From: Kryptolebias marmoratus
Lineage: Eukaryota > Chordata > Actinopteri > Cyprinodontiformes > Rivulidae
Length of the DNA: 64,000 nt
NCBI RefSeq assembly: GCF_001649575.2
Contig: NC_051440.1
Coordinates: 21,072,303 to 21,136,302 of the forward strand
Direction of reading: 5' to 3'
Shown here: one piece after another, positions 23,701 to 34,237 of the stretch
How the letters are laid out: each line of letters opens with the position of its first letter
Numbering within the stretch: the stretch's first letter is position 1
Notes under the pieces: generated by a model
Told to the model about the DNA's origin: nothing
Databases searched by the model: none
What the model saw: the letters and a program-made list of their open reading frames with translations, nothing else
Translations under genes and position numbers: made by a program

Positions 23701-25752
23701 TCATAGTTTTTAAAGGTCTTTGCTTCAAACCAGCTTTCAGTTCCTTCAGTCAGCCAGGGGGATCTCTTCCCTTTTTGCTTTTAAATTCATCTTTTCTCAT
23801 TAAAGTTATTGAAATTATACATACAATAGAAGATTTAAAACAAATGTGCATCACATTTTTGCTGTTTAATAATTATTCTTAGAGGTTAGCATGATAAGTT
23901 GTTTGATTATCTTTGTGCATGTTTTTTGTGGTATATGTGTTTATATTGCAGCTGTGCACAACTTTTGTTTTCATGTGTTTGTGCAATTTTTTTTTTATCT
24001 TGGGTGATATAATTCATTATCATGTCATCTTAAAGACAAGTGCTCATTTTTTACTATTCTTCATGCAAATCAATGCGTGTTTATTTCATTATTGTATCAA
24101 GTGTCTCCTGTTAAGAGCTGAAGGTGACAGGATAATTTGATTTGCATGTTAAGTGTCAGATTGAATATAGCAAAGCCCAGCTTTATTCAAATGATATCAA
24201 CACACACACACACACAGATTTGTCAGATTTGTTAGTCAGAAGCAAAAATCTGTTTCTGATAAAAAAATAAATTGAAGATTCCTGCTGTTATATCAGAAAA
24301 AATAACAAGTTTGGTGAGTCAGTTAAAAATCCTACATAAAAGATTGCAAAAAGAACCAAACATTTCAGACATCATCATTTTTCGAATTCATTTGTTTTGA
24401 TTTTCATTTTTATAACCATGAACAGACTTATTATTTCTTTAAAAACATTATTACATTTTCCTTCTAGAAGTCTGGATTTATTATTTTTTATAGAAAGGTT
24501 AAAGTGCTATTTTTAATAAAATGCAAATCAAAAAGAAAAGAAAGCTCCAAGGATCAAAGTTGTTTTATAAGAAAGGTAAAATATATATATATGTAGTTTT
24601 TTACTAAAATAAGTAAAAGTGACAGTCACAGCTGTTTTTTTCTCTTTATCTATATTTTTATAGAGTTTATCCTACATCTGTGTTGCAGTATCTGAGTTCA
24701 CTTTGATAAAACAGCATTTCTCAGGTTGTAGCAGGGAATATGTGGACGTTGTTTAAATTTTGTACCAGCTGATTCTAAATCAGAGTAGACATTGACAAAC
24801 TCCCATCCTCTCCATAACCAAGCACCTTTTGCCCTTCATGTCTCTTGGCTTCTTTGTTATTTCATTCTTCCTCGTCTACCAGGAACCCTGATCTCCACTT
24901 CTTTCTCTTCCCCTGCTCTGCACCGCTCGTCTCATCTCCTCTCTTTCCTGGCTCTGTTAATTCTGTGCCATGTCTGACTGGGCTTATATCCTATTTCCCT
25001 CTGCTCCTTATAACAAGACCATGATGGACCTTATCGCTGCTGTCACTCAAAGTTTCTGGCATCTCAGTCCCTATATTATTTTTTCCTCACTCAGTTTTGC
25101 ACTCTATCACTCTTTACCTGTCAGGATTTTTGTCTGCATTTTTGTCTCAGGTTTTTCTCCTCTCTTTCCTCTGTGATGACCCGGAGAATTTGCCGTCTTG
25201 CAATCCATTTGTCTCCCTGATAAAGAAGTTAATGCTGATGGGTGTTGCACCAGGCACGGGGCAGCAGGTCCTGCCATTGTTGCTCTGTTTTGGGGGATGG
25301 CTAACGGGTTTCCCGGATTAGTTCAGGCTTTGCATAATTGCTTTTCTTGTTTCAAAATACATGGGCCGTCTTACCCCAAGTGATTTTGTGATGTAGCTGA
25401 CCAAAAATATCTGTCACAAAAAGGGAGGAATCGAAATAGATGTGTATGGTGTGTGTCATGTGTGCTGCGATGTAACGGATGTGTTTGAGCAAATGGGTAC
25501 AAATGGTAATTAGCATAGCAAAGCAGTAAAAAGGGAAAATATTTACCACTTAGTTTTCAAGCAGTTTTGTTTAGAAAAAAGGTTCAAGTTCTTAATATAA
25601 ACCCTCAGAAATAATTTGTGTTGAAAAATTGCATGCAAGCACTGTTCACTTTTGGACCAGAATATTTAGTGGCATTAGGTTAGTGTGGCAGCAGATTAAA
25701 CTTCTCTTTGAACCACTTGATAAGAGAAATAGCATTGCAAATAGTTTAATAG
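20701..25752. other. Intronic, no gene recognised
   Basis: A short (CA)8 lies at 24201-24216. The start of a TTAA-type repeat is visible near 22085 (separate entry). The segment 22805-23060 is noticeably GC-richer than its surroundings. No host exon was found. Confidence 0.65.
22085..22165 (+). repeat. Possible MITE end (TTAAAGGGGTAGT family)
   Basis: The stretch ttaaaggggtagtctaatca, then tttttgaagt, resembles 38874-38910 (ttaaagggttatttctagca, then ttttgaagtgg) and a known fish repeat starting TTAAAGGGTTAGTTCAGCGATTTTGAAG. Only one terminus can be seen at each site. Confidence 0.4.
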
Positions 25753-26447
25753 TTAAAGGGGACCTATTATGCAAAATTCACTGTTTGCATGTTTTTGTAC
25801 TTCCATTTGTGTATCTACTGCTTCTAGAAACAGTCCAAGTGCAAAAAAAAATAAATAAAATAAAATAAATGTTTTTGGTGTATGCAAAATGACCTGTTCC
25901 AACAACCTTGGGATTATTGTGTCACAATCCCTGTTACCTAGCAACCCAAGTGGAGCTCCACCCACTTCATTACAAGAAGACCATCATGTTTGTTCTGCTG
26001 GTTTTACCGCTGAACAATGTCTGCTGGAAAAGGAAAATGTTTTGTTGTCAGATGCAATATAGAACATGTACTGTCAGTGTCCTGACCCACTTCCTGTTGG
26101 GTTTCAGACCCACTTTTTGCTGTTCTCCTACTTGACAAATGTCAGTTTGGAACCGCTAAGTTCCCTTGCCCCAAAGTCAGAATCCTCAGAGTTTGATTTA
26201 ATAATGATATAAATGTGCGTCAGATCTGCAGTGTTTAATCCTGAGTTGGGGGGCGTGGCAAACAGCAGCTTATTTGCATAAAAGTGACATAGCCCTAAAA
26301 CTGCTCATTTTGAAATGAGCTCAAAACAGGCAGAACTGATCAGAAATCTCAAAATCTGAGAATGATTTTGTGTATTAAATGTAATGAACATGCTATGTAT
26401 AGCCCACAGACTTATTGCAACTTGACGCATAATAGGTCAACCTTTAA
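25753..26447. mobile_element. TTAA-flanked non-autonomous DNA transposon (MITE)
   Basis: The element starts ttaaaggggacctattatgc at 25753 and ends gcataataggtcaaccttta, then a, at 26447. The two ends are terminal inverted repeats apart from two mismatches, and TTAA lies at each extremity, as expected for a TTAA target-site duplication. The 695-bp interior has no transposase. The ends match a widespread fish repeat whose TIR is AGGGGACCTATTATGC. TTAA duplication suggests a piggyBac-type enzyme mobilised it, which is inference. Confidence 0.75.
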
Positions 26448-26636
26448 TTTAAAAAAAAAAACAACTTGTTTTTAAGAGTTGAATTTTAAAAATAAAAAAT
26501 AAGAATAAAAATGGGAGGGGAAGTTACAGGAGTGAACATCTTTACACAAGGTATTCAAAAGGCTGTTTAACACAATGTGATGCAATAATGGCAACACTTA
26601 GATGGCTGTTCCTCCGATACATTCACTTAAACTTTT

Positions 26637-26641
26637 AGCCC
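26637..26641. repeat. Left target-site duplication (AGCCC) of the LTR array
   Basis: AGCCC lies directly before the TGTGAGGG start of the left LTR. It is repeated at 37025-37029 directly after the right LTR. Five base pairs is the usual integration stagger for Ty3/gypsy elements. Confidence 0.9.
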
Positions 26642-27127
26642 TGTGAGGGACCAAACTCAAACAAGAACAAAAAATTATTCAGAGTAGAAAAAGGTTTCCA
26701 GTTTAATTTTGAAAAATTCATCAGCCACGCATAAAGGTTTAACTCAAGAATAAATCATAAGATAAATAACAAATTTGGATCCAAATTAACTGAGGTCAAC
26801 TAAACTCTAACTAAACACAAAAAACTGACCTGCCAAACAAAGAACAAAGGCTGCTTAAATAGGGGTGGAGTAACCCACATCTACCACCTGAGGGAGGTCT
26901 GACCAAACAAAAGAACAAATAAATACAAAATTAACTAAACCATTCTATAAACAAATAAAGCTAAACTAACTTTAACTTAGCACAACAACAAGTGAATATT
27001 TTAAGTGACAAATTAAATAATAATCATCTTGGCGTCTCCCCTTCCGTCTTTCAGTAGTTTGCAGATGGTTTGCCCCAGGTTCCTCCACCAGCTGATTCAC
27101 TATGTGGTGGTAGGAGCATCCACCACA
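26642..27127 (-). repeat. Left LTR (3' LTR of unit 1), 486 bp
   Basis: On the element strand it begins TGTGGTGGATGCTCCTACCA and ends GGTCCCTCACA, giving TG...CA termini. A TATTTAA box on the minus strand lies at 26855-26861. It lacks the 121-bp block found in the right LTR. The pol stop codon falls just inside its U3 end (27100-27102). Confidence 0.92.
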
Positions 27128-27789
27128 CACTCCCCCTCCTCTGAAGGCTCGCTGGCACAGCGGGACAAGTAGTCAGCAGTAATGTTCTGTCTGCCAGGGA
27201 TGTGATGTACCTCAAACTTGTATGGCTGCATGGCCAGGTACCAGCGGGTTATTCGATGATTGGTGTCCTTCATCTTCTGTAGCCATTTCAAAGCTTTGTG
27301 GTCCGTTTCCAAAATAAATCGTCTCCCCAAGAGATAATAGCGGAGTGAATCCAAGGCCCACTTTATAGCCAGACATTCCTTCTCTATTGTGGAATAACGG
27401 GTTTCTCTAGGAAATAGCTTACGGCTGATGAAGGCGATTGGATGCCGATCATTTGAAGAACCCTGAAGCAGCACAGCACCAAGACCTTTATCTGATGCAT
27501 CTGTTTGTAGAATAAACTCCTGCTGGAAGTCAGGGCAATGGAGCACCGGATCTTTACTCAAGGCCTGCTGAATATCTCTGAATGCTTGCTTAGCTTCTTC
27601 AGACCACTGTAAAATATTTGGGCCTCGTAGACTGGTCATGTCTGTAAGAAGAGAAGCTCTAGCAGAGTAATTAGGGATAAATTTGTGATACCAACCAGAC
27701 ATACCCAAGAAGGATTTGAGTTGTTTTCTCGTCTGGGGAAGGGGGCAGGATTGGATGGCTTCAATTTTTTTAATTTGTGGCTTCACCAA
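27100..27789 (-). pseudogene. Unit 1 RT connection and RNase H segment of pol
   Basis: The 229-codon frame opens at MVKPQIKKIEAIQ. It covers the RT thumb/connection (LKSFLGMSGWYHKFIPNYS, residues 24-42) and RNase H: TDASD with D97, KECLAIKWAL with E138, ETDHKAL with D163, and ADYLSR with D206 all present. It terminates at PTTT and a TAG that lies in the 3' LTR. The segment is separated from the RT frame upstream by a stop and a frameshift, so it is not made as one polyprotein as sequenced. RNase H removes the RNA template during reverse transcription. Confidence 0.9.
27131..27142 (-). other. Polypurine tract of unit 1
   Basis: On the minus strand the sequence AGAGGAGGGGGA lies three bases ahead of the 3' LTR. 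This is where plus-strand DNA synthesis is primed. The same tract is at 32019-32030 in unit 2. Confidence 0.8.
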
Positions 27790-27916
27790 TCCTCCTCCGA
27801 TGACAAACCCCAGGTACTGTTTCCTTTTTTGCTATGGCACACTTGGCTGGATTCATTGTCAATCCTGCTTTCTGGAGACACTCAAAGATCACTTGTAGAT
27901 GTTGCAGGTGTTCATC

Positions 27917-28933
27917 CTAGGAGCTGCTGTAAACAATGATGTCATCTAGATATGCAGAGGCAAAATGTGAAAGGTCATTGAGTACCTTATCCATTAGGCG
28001 TTGAAAGGTGGCAGGAGCCCCATGCAGTCCAAACGGCATCACTCTGAAGTGGTAAAGGCCCCATGGTGTTCTGAAAGCCGTCTGCTCTTTGGACCTGGGG
28101 GAGAGTGGTACTTGCCAATATCCTTTGGAAAGGTCAATGGTGGTGAGATACTTTGCCTTGCCTAGTTTTCCAATAAGATCGTCGATTCGTGGTGTTGGAT
28201 AAGAATCAAACTTTGACACTGAATTTAGATAGCGAAAATCAATGCAAAACCTTATTGTTCCATCTTTCTTAGGGACAAGAACAATTGGATTGCACCACTC
28301 GCTCTGTGATGCCTCAATAATCCCAAGGGAAAGCATTAACTCCACTTCTCTTTTTAATGGTTCAAGAAGTCTCTCAGGTATACGATAACTAAGTCGTTTT
28401 GGAACAGCATCTGCTTTTAAAGTAATGTCATGAGTTATAATATCAGTATAACCTGGATTCTCCTGGAACACAGTCAACGGACAAACAGCCCTCACTTCTG
28501 ACTGTTGTTTTTCTGACAGATGAGCCAAACTGGGCTTAGAGGCTGTTGGAACAGGCAAATATTGCTCCTCAGATTCTTCATCATCCACGCTCCGGATGTA
28601 AAAAGAGAAAGGTTTCTCCTGGCCCCGGGACACCCATTGTTTCAGCAGGTTCACATGGAGAATGTGAGTAGAGCGGTTTTTACCTGGAACAGAGACTTTG
28701 TATGTGGTTGGTCCCATTTTCCCCAGTACCTCATAAGGTCCTTGCCACTTGGCCAGTAGTTTGCTGTCCTCGGAAGGGAGCATAACCAGGACTTTCTGGC
28801 CTGGCTCGAATCCTCTCTCCCGTGCTGCAGAATCATACCAGGTCTTCTGTTTGTGTTGAGAAGTCTTCATGTGCTCCTGAGCCAAGTTTGTCATCTTCTC
28901 CAGCTTCTCCCTCATCTGGAGCACATAAGCCAC
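27917..28933 (-). pseudogene. Unit 1 integrase C-terminus and reverse transcriptase segment of pol
   Basis: This 338-codon frame has the integrase C-terminal GPY module first (KWQGPYEVLGKMGP, residues 62-75). After a linker come reverse transcriptase blocks: NPIVLVPKKDGTIRFCIDFR (215-234), LTTIDLSKGYWQ with catalytic D267, MPFGLHGAPATFQ (299-311) and YLDD (328-331). The RT active site is intact. The frame stops at TAG after YSSS. That stop sits inside the RT thumb region, and a second change of frame (near a six-A run about 27825-27830) precedes the RNase H segment. Integrase sequence directly upstream of RT in one frame is direct proof of the Gmr1-type order. Confidence 0.92.
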
Positions 28934-29349
28934 AACATTAAAGGTTCTTTGTTAGTCTGTCCCCCCTCCCACAGCTCCTTTAGAACTGTCAGGGGTCCCC
29001 TCACTTCATGGCCAAATAACAGCTCAAAGGGGGAAAACCCAGTGGAGGCCTGGGGAACTTCTCTGTATGCAAACAGAATATATGGAAGCCATTGGTCCCA
29101 GTCAGACCCGGTTTCACTCACAAATTTCCGTAACATTTGTTTAAGTGTTTGATTAAACCGTTCATTGAGACCATCTGTTTGTGGATGATAAGGTGTTGTT
29201 CTCAGACCTTTAATTCCCAGCAACTGATACACATCTTTAAGCAGCTTGGACATAAAATTGGTGCCCTGGTCAGTCAGTATTTCCTGAGGAAAGCCAACTC
29301 TAGAAAAAAAATTGCACCAAACAGAATGCCACATTCTTTGCTTTGACAA
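28912..29349 (-). pseudogene. Unit 1 integrase catalytic core, second part
   Basis: The 145-codon frame contains ILTDQGTNF (second catalytic Asp, D27), TTPYHPQTDGLNERFNQTLK (catalytic Glu, E63) and FSPFELLFGHEVRGP, all standard for gypsy-type integrase. It is out of frame with the segment upstream (break at an eight-T run, element strand, about 29301-29308) and with the IN C-terminus/RT frame downstream (break about 28935-28965). Confidence 0.9.
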
Positions 29350-29602
29350 CTTTCAAGGGAAAGACTTCTGGATATTTAGTGGTATAATCCACAAGCACCA
29401 GCATAAACCGGTTACCTGCTCTACTCCTTTCAACCGGGCCTACTATATCCATACCCAATCGTTGAAATGGTGTACTCAGAACTGGAAGAGGTTGGAGAGG
29501 AGCTTTGTTGGGGAATCTAGCCGATGTCATTTGGCATTCTGGACAGCTCCTGCAAAACTGCACAACATCTTTAGACAAGCCAGGCCAAAAAAAACAGCGC
29601 AT
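29300..29602 (-). pseudogene. Unit 1 integrase zinc-finger end and first part of catalytic core
   Basis: The 100-codon frame begins in the integrase HHCC domain: FFWPGLSKDV, with the CRSCPEC cysteines at residues 17-23. It continues to the first catalytic Asp in GMDIVGPVERS (D52) and the LVLVDYTTKYPE strand. It follows a break at an eight-T run (element strand, about 29588-29595) from the gag-protease frame and ends at another such run. Confidence 0.88.
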
Positions 29603-31482
29603 ATGCGGGCTAAAGTCTTATGCTTCCCCAGGTGGCCAGCCCAGGGAATTGAATGGCCCAGTTTCAAAACAGTTTCTCTAACTGCTTTGGGAACCACAAG
29701 CTGTTGAATTGGCCCATTTTGCCTGTAAAGTATGTCATTTTGAATGACAAAATCATTTTTATTGACTTTGGCTTCTTTAAAGCATCTCACAAGACCTAAA
29801 TCCTGGTACTGCAGCTCCAATATATTACCAGGGATTTTAAAATCCTCGAGTACCTCAGGCTCTGGTGCATCAACAGGAACCACCACCGTCCCCTGAAACT
29901 TCTCTCTTCTCCGTAGTCTTTTAGACTTCCTGTCCTTAGTTTCCTCTGTGAAAAACTCCACATTGTGAAATGGTAAGGCACTGAGGTCGGAAACAATTTC
30001 CTCAGTCTGCTTTGCTTGGGCCCGAGTTAGAGCCACATTACATTGGGGGGACTTCAACAGGTCAATAAGCACTGGCAGGTCATTGCCAAGAATTATTGGA
30101 AAGGGCAAATTATCCACAACCCCAACATTAAGCAGGTAAGTTTGTCCTTTTATGGTCACATAAACATCTGCCGTTGGATATTCCATTTTGTCTCCATGGA
30201 CGCAGCAAATTGGAATGGTCTCACTGGTGCAAACAAACTGTGGTGAGACATACCTGCGCTGGACCAAAGTCTGCGTACTCCCTGTATCAATCAGGGCCTT
30301 CAATGCATGACCGTTGAGCTCCACAGAGATCTCCATTAATTGGTTCATTGCTCCAGCATTTTGAGTCTCTTTCCTGGGCACAAAACACATCTGGGACAAC
30401 TTCACCACATTTTGAGGGCACATTGGTTTAGTATGACCCTCTTGTCCACATAAATAACAAATGGGCTTTTTCCCTTGAAATTTTGAACTGAATCTTTCTT
30501 TAACAGGTAGCTTACCCACAGCTGAAGCTGGTTGGGCTGGAGATTGATGAGGGCCATCCTTTTTCCAGCTTTGAAAGGCCCAAGAGTTCCTCCTCCTTGC
30601 AGCCACAAACACATCAGCCAGCTCAGCAGCCTCCTTTGCAGTCTTGGGATTATGTTCTTTTATCCACACCTGAAGTTCTGGTGACAACATTCTTAGATAC
30701 TGTTCAAGAATAATTATTTCATTGATTTGTTCAACTGTTTTGCCCTTAGGTTGCACCCATTTGACATACAGCTCCTTCAGCCTTACGTAGAGCTCTTTTG
30801 GAGTTTCTTCTAGCTCCACCTGAAGCGAGCGGAATCTTTGCCTATAGGTTTCAGTGTTAATGTCATACTTCTGCAAAACAGCTAGTTTAACTTGATCATA
30901 ATTCATTGATAAATCAACATCCATGTGCACAAAGGCACTTCTGGCCTTGCCTGTTAGCAGTGGTATTAAATGAAAAGCCCAGTCAGTCCTTGGCCACCTG
31001 CAGGCAGAAGCAATTCTTTCAAAAGTAATAAGAAAATGTTCAATATCATCTTCTTCACTCAATTTTTTCAATTTAGGTGTATAGGAAATAGACGACTGTG
31101 CATGAAGTTCACCTGATTGACTGTGCTGAGGCGAAGCTACTACTCCAGGGTCTGGTGGTTGTGTAGGCCGCACTGGTGATGTTGGCTGAAGGGCCGAAGG
31201 TATTGTCTGGGACTGGCTCTCCCTTTTAAACAATCTAAACTGTCGTTGTAAATCCTCAAATTTCTCTTGTTGTTTAAAAGTTTCTCTGGTCCAGTGGTCC
31301 TCTGTGGCCTTCTGATGTCCTATATGGGCTCGGAGAAGGTTAGCCAAGTCTGCTAGTGTTGGTTCACTCCCCTCCTCATCCATATCAAACACTCCACCAA
31401 CCGCTCCTTGTTCCTCCACAGCGTCTCCTTCATCATGCTCAGAACTGGGTTTTCTTGTTCGTCCTCTTCCCCTTCCAGGCAT
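29527..31482 (-). CDS. Unit 1 gag-protease ORF with start of integrase
   Basis: The start chosen is the ATG at 31482 (MPGRGRGRTRKP), because the upstream ATG at 31548 lies inside the LTR. This gives 651 residues. About residues 138-300 form an alpha-helical gag region (EDDIEHFLITFERIA, CRWPRTDWAFHLIPLLTGKA, YRQRFRSL). I recognise this as the SCAN-related capsid of Gmr1-like elements. A CCHC zinc knuckle (CYLCGQEGHTKPMC) follows at 342-355 and an aspartic protease motif, ALIDTGST, with the Asp near 399. The frame then runs into the integrase N-terminus (LGHSIPWAGHLGKHKTLARI, zinc-binding His near 610 and 617). Here it leaves the integrase frame at an eight-T run and stops. Gag and protease are themselves uninterrupted. 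Confidence 0.88.
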   Translation of the reverse strand: MPGRGRGRTRKPSSEHDEGDAVEEQGAVGGVFDMDEEGSEPTLADLANLLRAHIGHQKATEDHWTRETFKQQEKFEDLQRQFRLFKRESQSQTIPSALQPTSPVRPTQPPDPGVVASPQHSQSGELHAQSSISYTPKLKKLSEEDDIEHFLITFERIASACRWPRTDWAFHLIPLLTGKARSAFVHMDVDLSMNYDQVKLAVLQKYDINTETYRQRFRSLQVELEETPKELYVRLKELYVKWVQPKGKTVEQINEIIILEQYLRMLSPELQVWIKEHNPKTAKEAAELADVFVAARRRNSWAFQSWKKDGPHQSPAQPASAVGKLPVKERFSSKFQGKKPICYLCGQEGHTKPMCPQNVVKLSQMCFVPRKETQNAGAMNQLMEISVELNGHALKALIDTGSTQTLVQRRYVSPQFVCTSETIPICCVHGDKMEYPTADVYVTIKGQTYLLNVGVVDNLPFPIILGNDLPVLIDLLKSPQCNVALTRAQAKQTEEIVSDLSALPFHNVEFFTEETKDRKSKRLRRREKFQGTVVVPVDAPEPEVLEDFKIPGNILELQYQDLGLVRCFKEAKVNKNDFVIQNDILYRQNGPIQQLVVPKAVRETVLKLGHSIPWAGHLGKHKTLARICAVFFGLACLKMLCSFAGAVQNAK

Positions 31483-31509
31483 TTTGGAAACCTTTCTCAG
31501 TAACGAAGG

Positions 31510-31527
31510 ATCCCACTTCTGACACCA
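31510..31527 (-). other. Primer-binding site of unit 1 (tRNA-Leu type)
   Basis: On the minus strand TGGTGTCAGAAGTGGGAT lies two bases downstream of the LTR's terminal CA. It is complementary to the 3' end of a vertebrate tRNA-Leu including CCA. The tRNA assignment comes from remembered tRNA sequence. Confidence 0.8.
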
Positions 31528-31529
31528 AC

Positions 31530-32015
31530 TGTGAGGGACCAAACTCAAACAAGAACAAAAAATTATTCAGAGTAGAAAAAGGTTTCCAGTTTAATTTTGA
31601 AAAATTCATCAGCCACGCATAAAGGTTTAACTCAAGAATAAATCATAAGATAAATAACAAATTTGGATCCAAATTAACTGAGGTCAACTAAACTCTAACT
31701 AAACACAAAAAACTGACCTGCCAAACAAAGAACAAAGGCTGCTTAAATAGGGGTGGAGTAACCCACATCTACCACCTGAGGGAGGTCTGACCAAACAAAA
31801 GAACAAATAAATACAAAATTAACTAAACCATTCTATAAACAAATAAAGCTAAACTAACTTTAACTTAGCACAACAACAAGTGAATATTTTAAGTGACAAA
31901 TTAAATAATAATCATCTTGGCGTCTCCCCTTCCGTCTTTCAGTAGTTTGCAGATGGTTTGCCCCAGGTTCCTCCACCAGCTGATTCACTATGTGGTGGTA
32001 GGAGCATCCACCACA
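31530..32015 (-). repeat. Middle LTR shared by both units, 486 bp
   Basis: It is the 5' LTR of unit 1 and the 3' LTR of unit 2. It has the same short form as the left LTR, without the 121-bp block. The minus-strand TATTTAA box is at 31743-31749. No target duplication flanks it. Confidence 0.92.
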
Positions 32016-32677
32016 CACTCCCCCTCCTCTGAAGGCTCGCTGGCACAGCGGGACAAGTAGTCAGCAGTAATGTTCTGTCTGCCAGGGATGTGATGTACCT
32101 CAAACTTGTATGGCTGCATGGCCAGGTACCAGCGGGTTATTCGATGATTGGTGTCCTTCATCTTCTGTAGCCATTTCAAAGCTTTGTGGTCCGTTTCCAA
32201 AATAAATCGTCTCCCCAAGAGATAATAGCGGAGTGAATCCAAGGCCCACTTTATAGCCAGACATTCCTTCTCTATTGTGGAATAACGGGTTTCTCTAGGA
32301 AATAGCTTACGGCTGATGAAGGCGATTGGATGCCGATCATTTGAAGAACCCTGAAGCAGCACAGCACCAAGACCTTTATCTGATGCATCTGTTTGTAGAA
32401 TAAACTCCTGCTGGAAGTCAGGGCAATGGAGCACCGGATCTTTACTCAAGGCCTGCTGAATATCTCTGAATGCTTGCTTAGCTTCTTCAGACCACTGTAA
32501 AATATTTGGGCCTCGTAGACTGGTCATGTCTGTAAGAAGAGAAGCTCTAGCAGAGTAATTAGGGATAAATTTGTGATACCAACCAGACATACCCAAGAAG
32601 GATTTGAGTTGTTTTCTCGTCTGGGGAAGGGGGCAGGATTGGATGGCTTCAATTTTTTTAATTTGTGGCTTCACCAA
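31988..32677 (-). pseudogene. Unit 2 RT connection and RNase H segment of pol
   Basis: Predicted protein identical to that at 27100-27789, including the D97, E138, D163 and D206 positions. It ends in the U3 of the middle LTR and is cut off from the RT segment by the same stop and shift. Confidence 0.9.
32019..32030 (-). other. Polypurine tract of unit 2
   Basis: Same AGAGGAGGGGGA tract on the minus strand, three bases before the middle LTR. Confidence 0.8.
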
Positions 32678-32804
32678 TCCTCCTCCGATGACAAACCCCA
32701 GGTACTGTTTCCTTTTTTGCTATGGCACACTTGGCTGGATTCATTGTCAATCCTGCTTTCTGGAGACACTCAAAGATCACTTGTAGATGTTGCAGGTGTT
32801 CATC

Positions 32805-33821
32805 CTAGGAGCTGCTGTAAACAATGATGTCATCTAGATATGCAGAGGCAAAATGTGAAAGGTCATTGAGTACCTTATCCATTAGGCGTTGAAAGGTGGC
32901 AGGAGCCCCATGCAGTCCAAACGGCATCACTCTGAAGTGGTAAAGGCCCCATGGTGTTCTGAAAGCCGTCTGCTCTTTGGACCTGGGGGAGAGTGGTACT
33001 TGCCAATATCCTTTGGAAAGGTCAATGGTGGTGAGATACTTTGCCTTGCCTAGTTTTCCAATAAGATCGTCGATTCGTGGTGTTGGATAAGAATCAAACT
33101 TTGACACTGAATTTAGATAGCGAAAATCAATGCAAAACCTTATTGTTCCATCTTTCTTAGGGACAAGAACAATTGGATTGCACCACTCGCTCTGTGATGC
33201 CTCAATAATCCCAAGGGAAAGCATTAACTCCACTTCTCTTTTTAATGGTTCAAGAAGTCTCTCAGGTATACGATAACTAAGTCGTTTTGGAACAGCATCT
33301 GCTTTTAAAGTAATGTCATGAGTTATAATATCAGTATAACCTGGATTCTCCTGGAACACAGTCAACGGACAAACAGCCCTCACTTCTGACTGTTGTTTTT
33401 CTGACAGATGAGCCAAACTGGGCTTAGAGGCTGTTGGAACAGGCAAATATTGCTCCTCAGATTCTTCATCATCCACGCTCCGGATGTAAAAAGAGAAAGG
33501 TTTCTCCTGGCCCCGGGACACCCATTGTTTCAGCAGGTTCACATGGAGAATGTGAGTAGAGCGGTTTTTACCTGGAACAGAGACTTTGTATGTGGTTGGT
33601 CCCATTTTCCCCAGTACCTCATAAGGTCCTTGCCACTTGGCCAGTAGTTTGCTGTCCTCGGAAGGGAGCATAACCAGGACTTTCTGGCCTGGCTCGAATC
33701 CTCTCTCCCGTGCTGCAGAATCATACCAGGTCTTCTGTTTGTGTTGAGAAGTCTTCATGTGCTCCTGAGCCAAGTTTGTCATCTTCTCCAGCTTCTCCCT
33801 CATCTGGAGCACATAAGCCAC
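32805..33821 (-). pseudogene. Unit 2 integrase C-terminus and reverse transcriptase segment of pol
   Basis: Predicted protein identical to 27917-28933: GPY module, then RT blocks with YLDD intact, then the same TAG after YSSS. Confidence 0.92.
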
Positions 33822-34237
33822 AACATTAAAGGTTCTTTGTTAGTCTGTCCCCCCTCCCACAGCTCCTTTAGAACTGTCAGGGGTCCCCTCACTTCATGGC
33901 CAAATAACAGCTCAAAGGGGGAAAACCCAGTGGAGGCCTGGGGAACTTCTCTGTATGCAAACAGAATATATGGAAGCCATTGGTCCCAGTCAGACCCGGT
34001 TTCACTCACAAATTTCCGTAACATTTGTTTAAGTGTTTGATTAAACCGTTCATTGAGACCATCTGTTTGTGGATGATAAGGTGTTGTTCTCAGACCTTTA
34101 ATTCCCAGCAACTGATACACATCTTTAAGCAGCTTGGACATAAAATTGGTGCCCTGGTCAGTCAGTATTTCCTGAGGAAAGCCAACTCTAGAAAAAAAAT
34201 TGCACCAAACAGAATGCCACATTCTTTGCTTTGACAA
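33800..34237 (-). pseudogene. Unit 2 integrase catalytic core, second part
   Basis: Predicted protein identical to 28912-29349, with the TDQGTNF and NERFN catalytic positions and the same frame breaks at each end. Confidence 0.9.

Noticed and set aside
24201..24216. CA repeat as a notable microsatellite
   Set aside because: Only eight units; ordinary for an intron.
28935..28965. Programmed ribosomal frameshift in pol
   Set aside because: No slippery heptamer followed by a clear stem-loop was seen, and the breaks occur in the middle of domains, which fits mutation or sequence error better.
29312..29707. 131-codon + strand frame inside the retrotransposon (and its copy at 34200)
   Set aside because: It is the antisense shadow of the integrase/gag region and has no independent domain.
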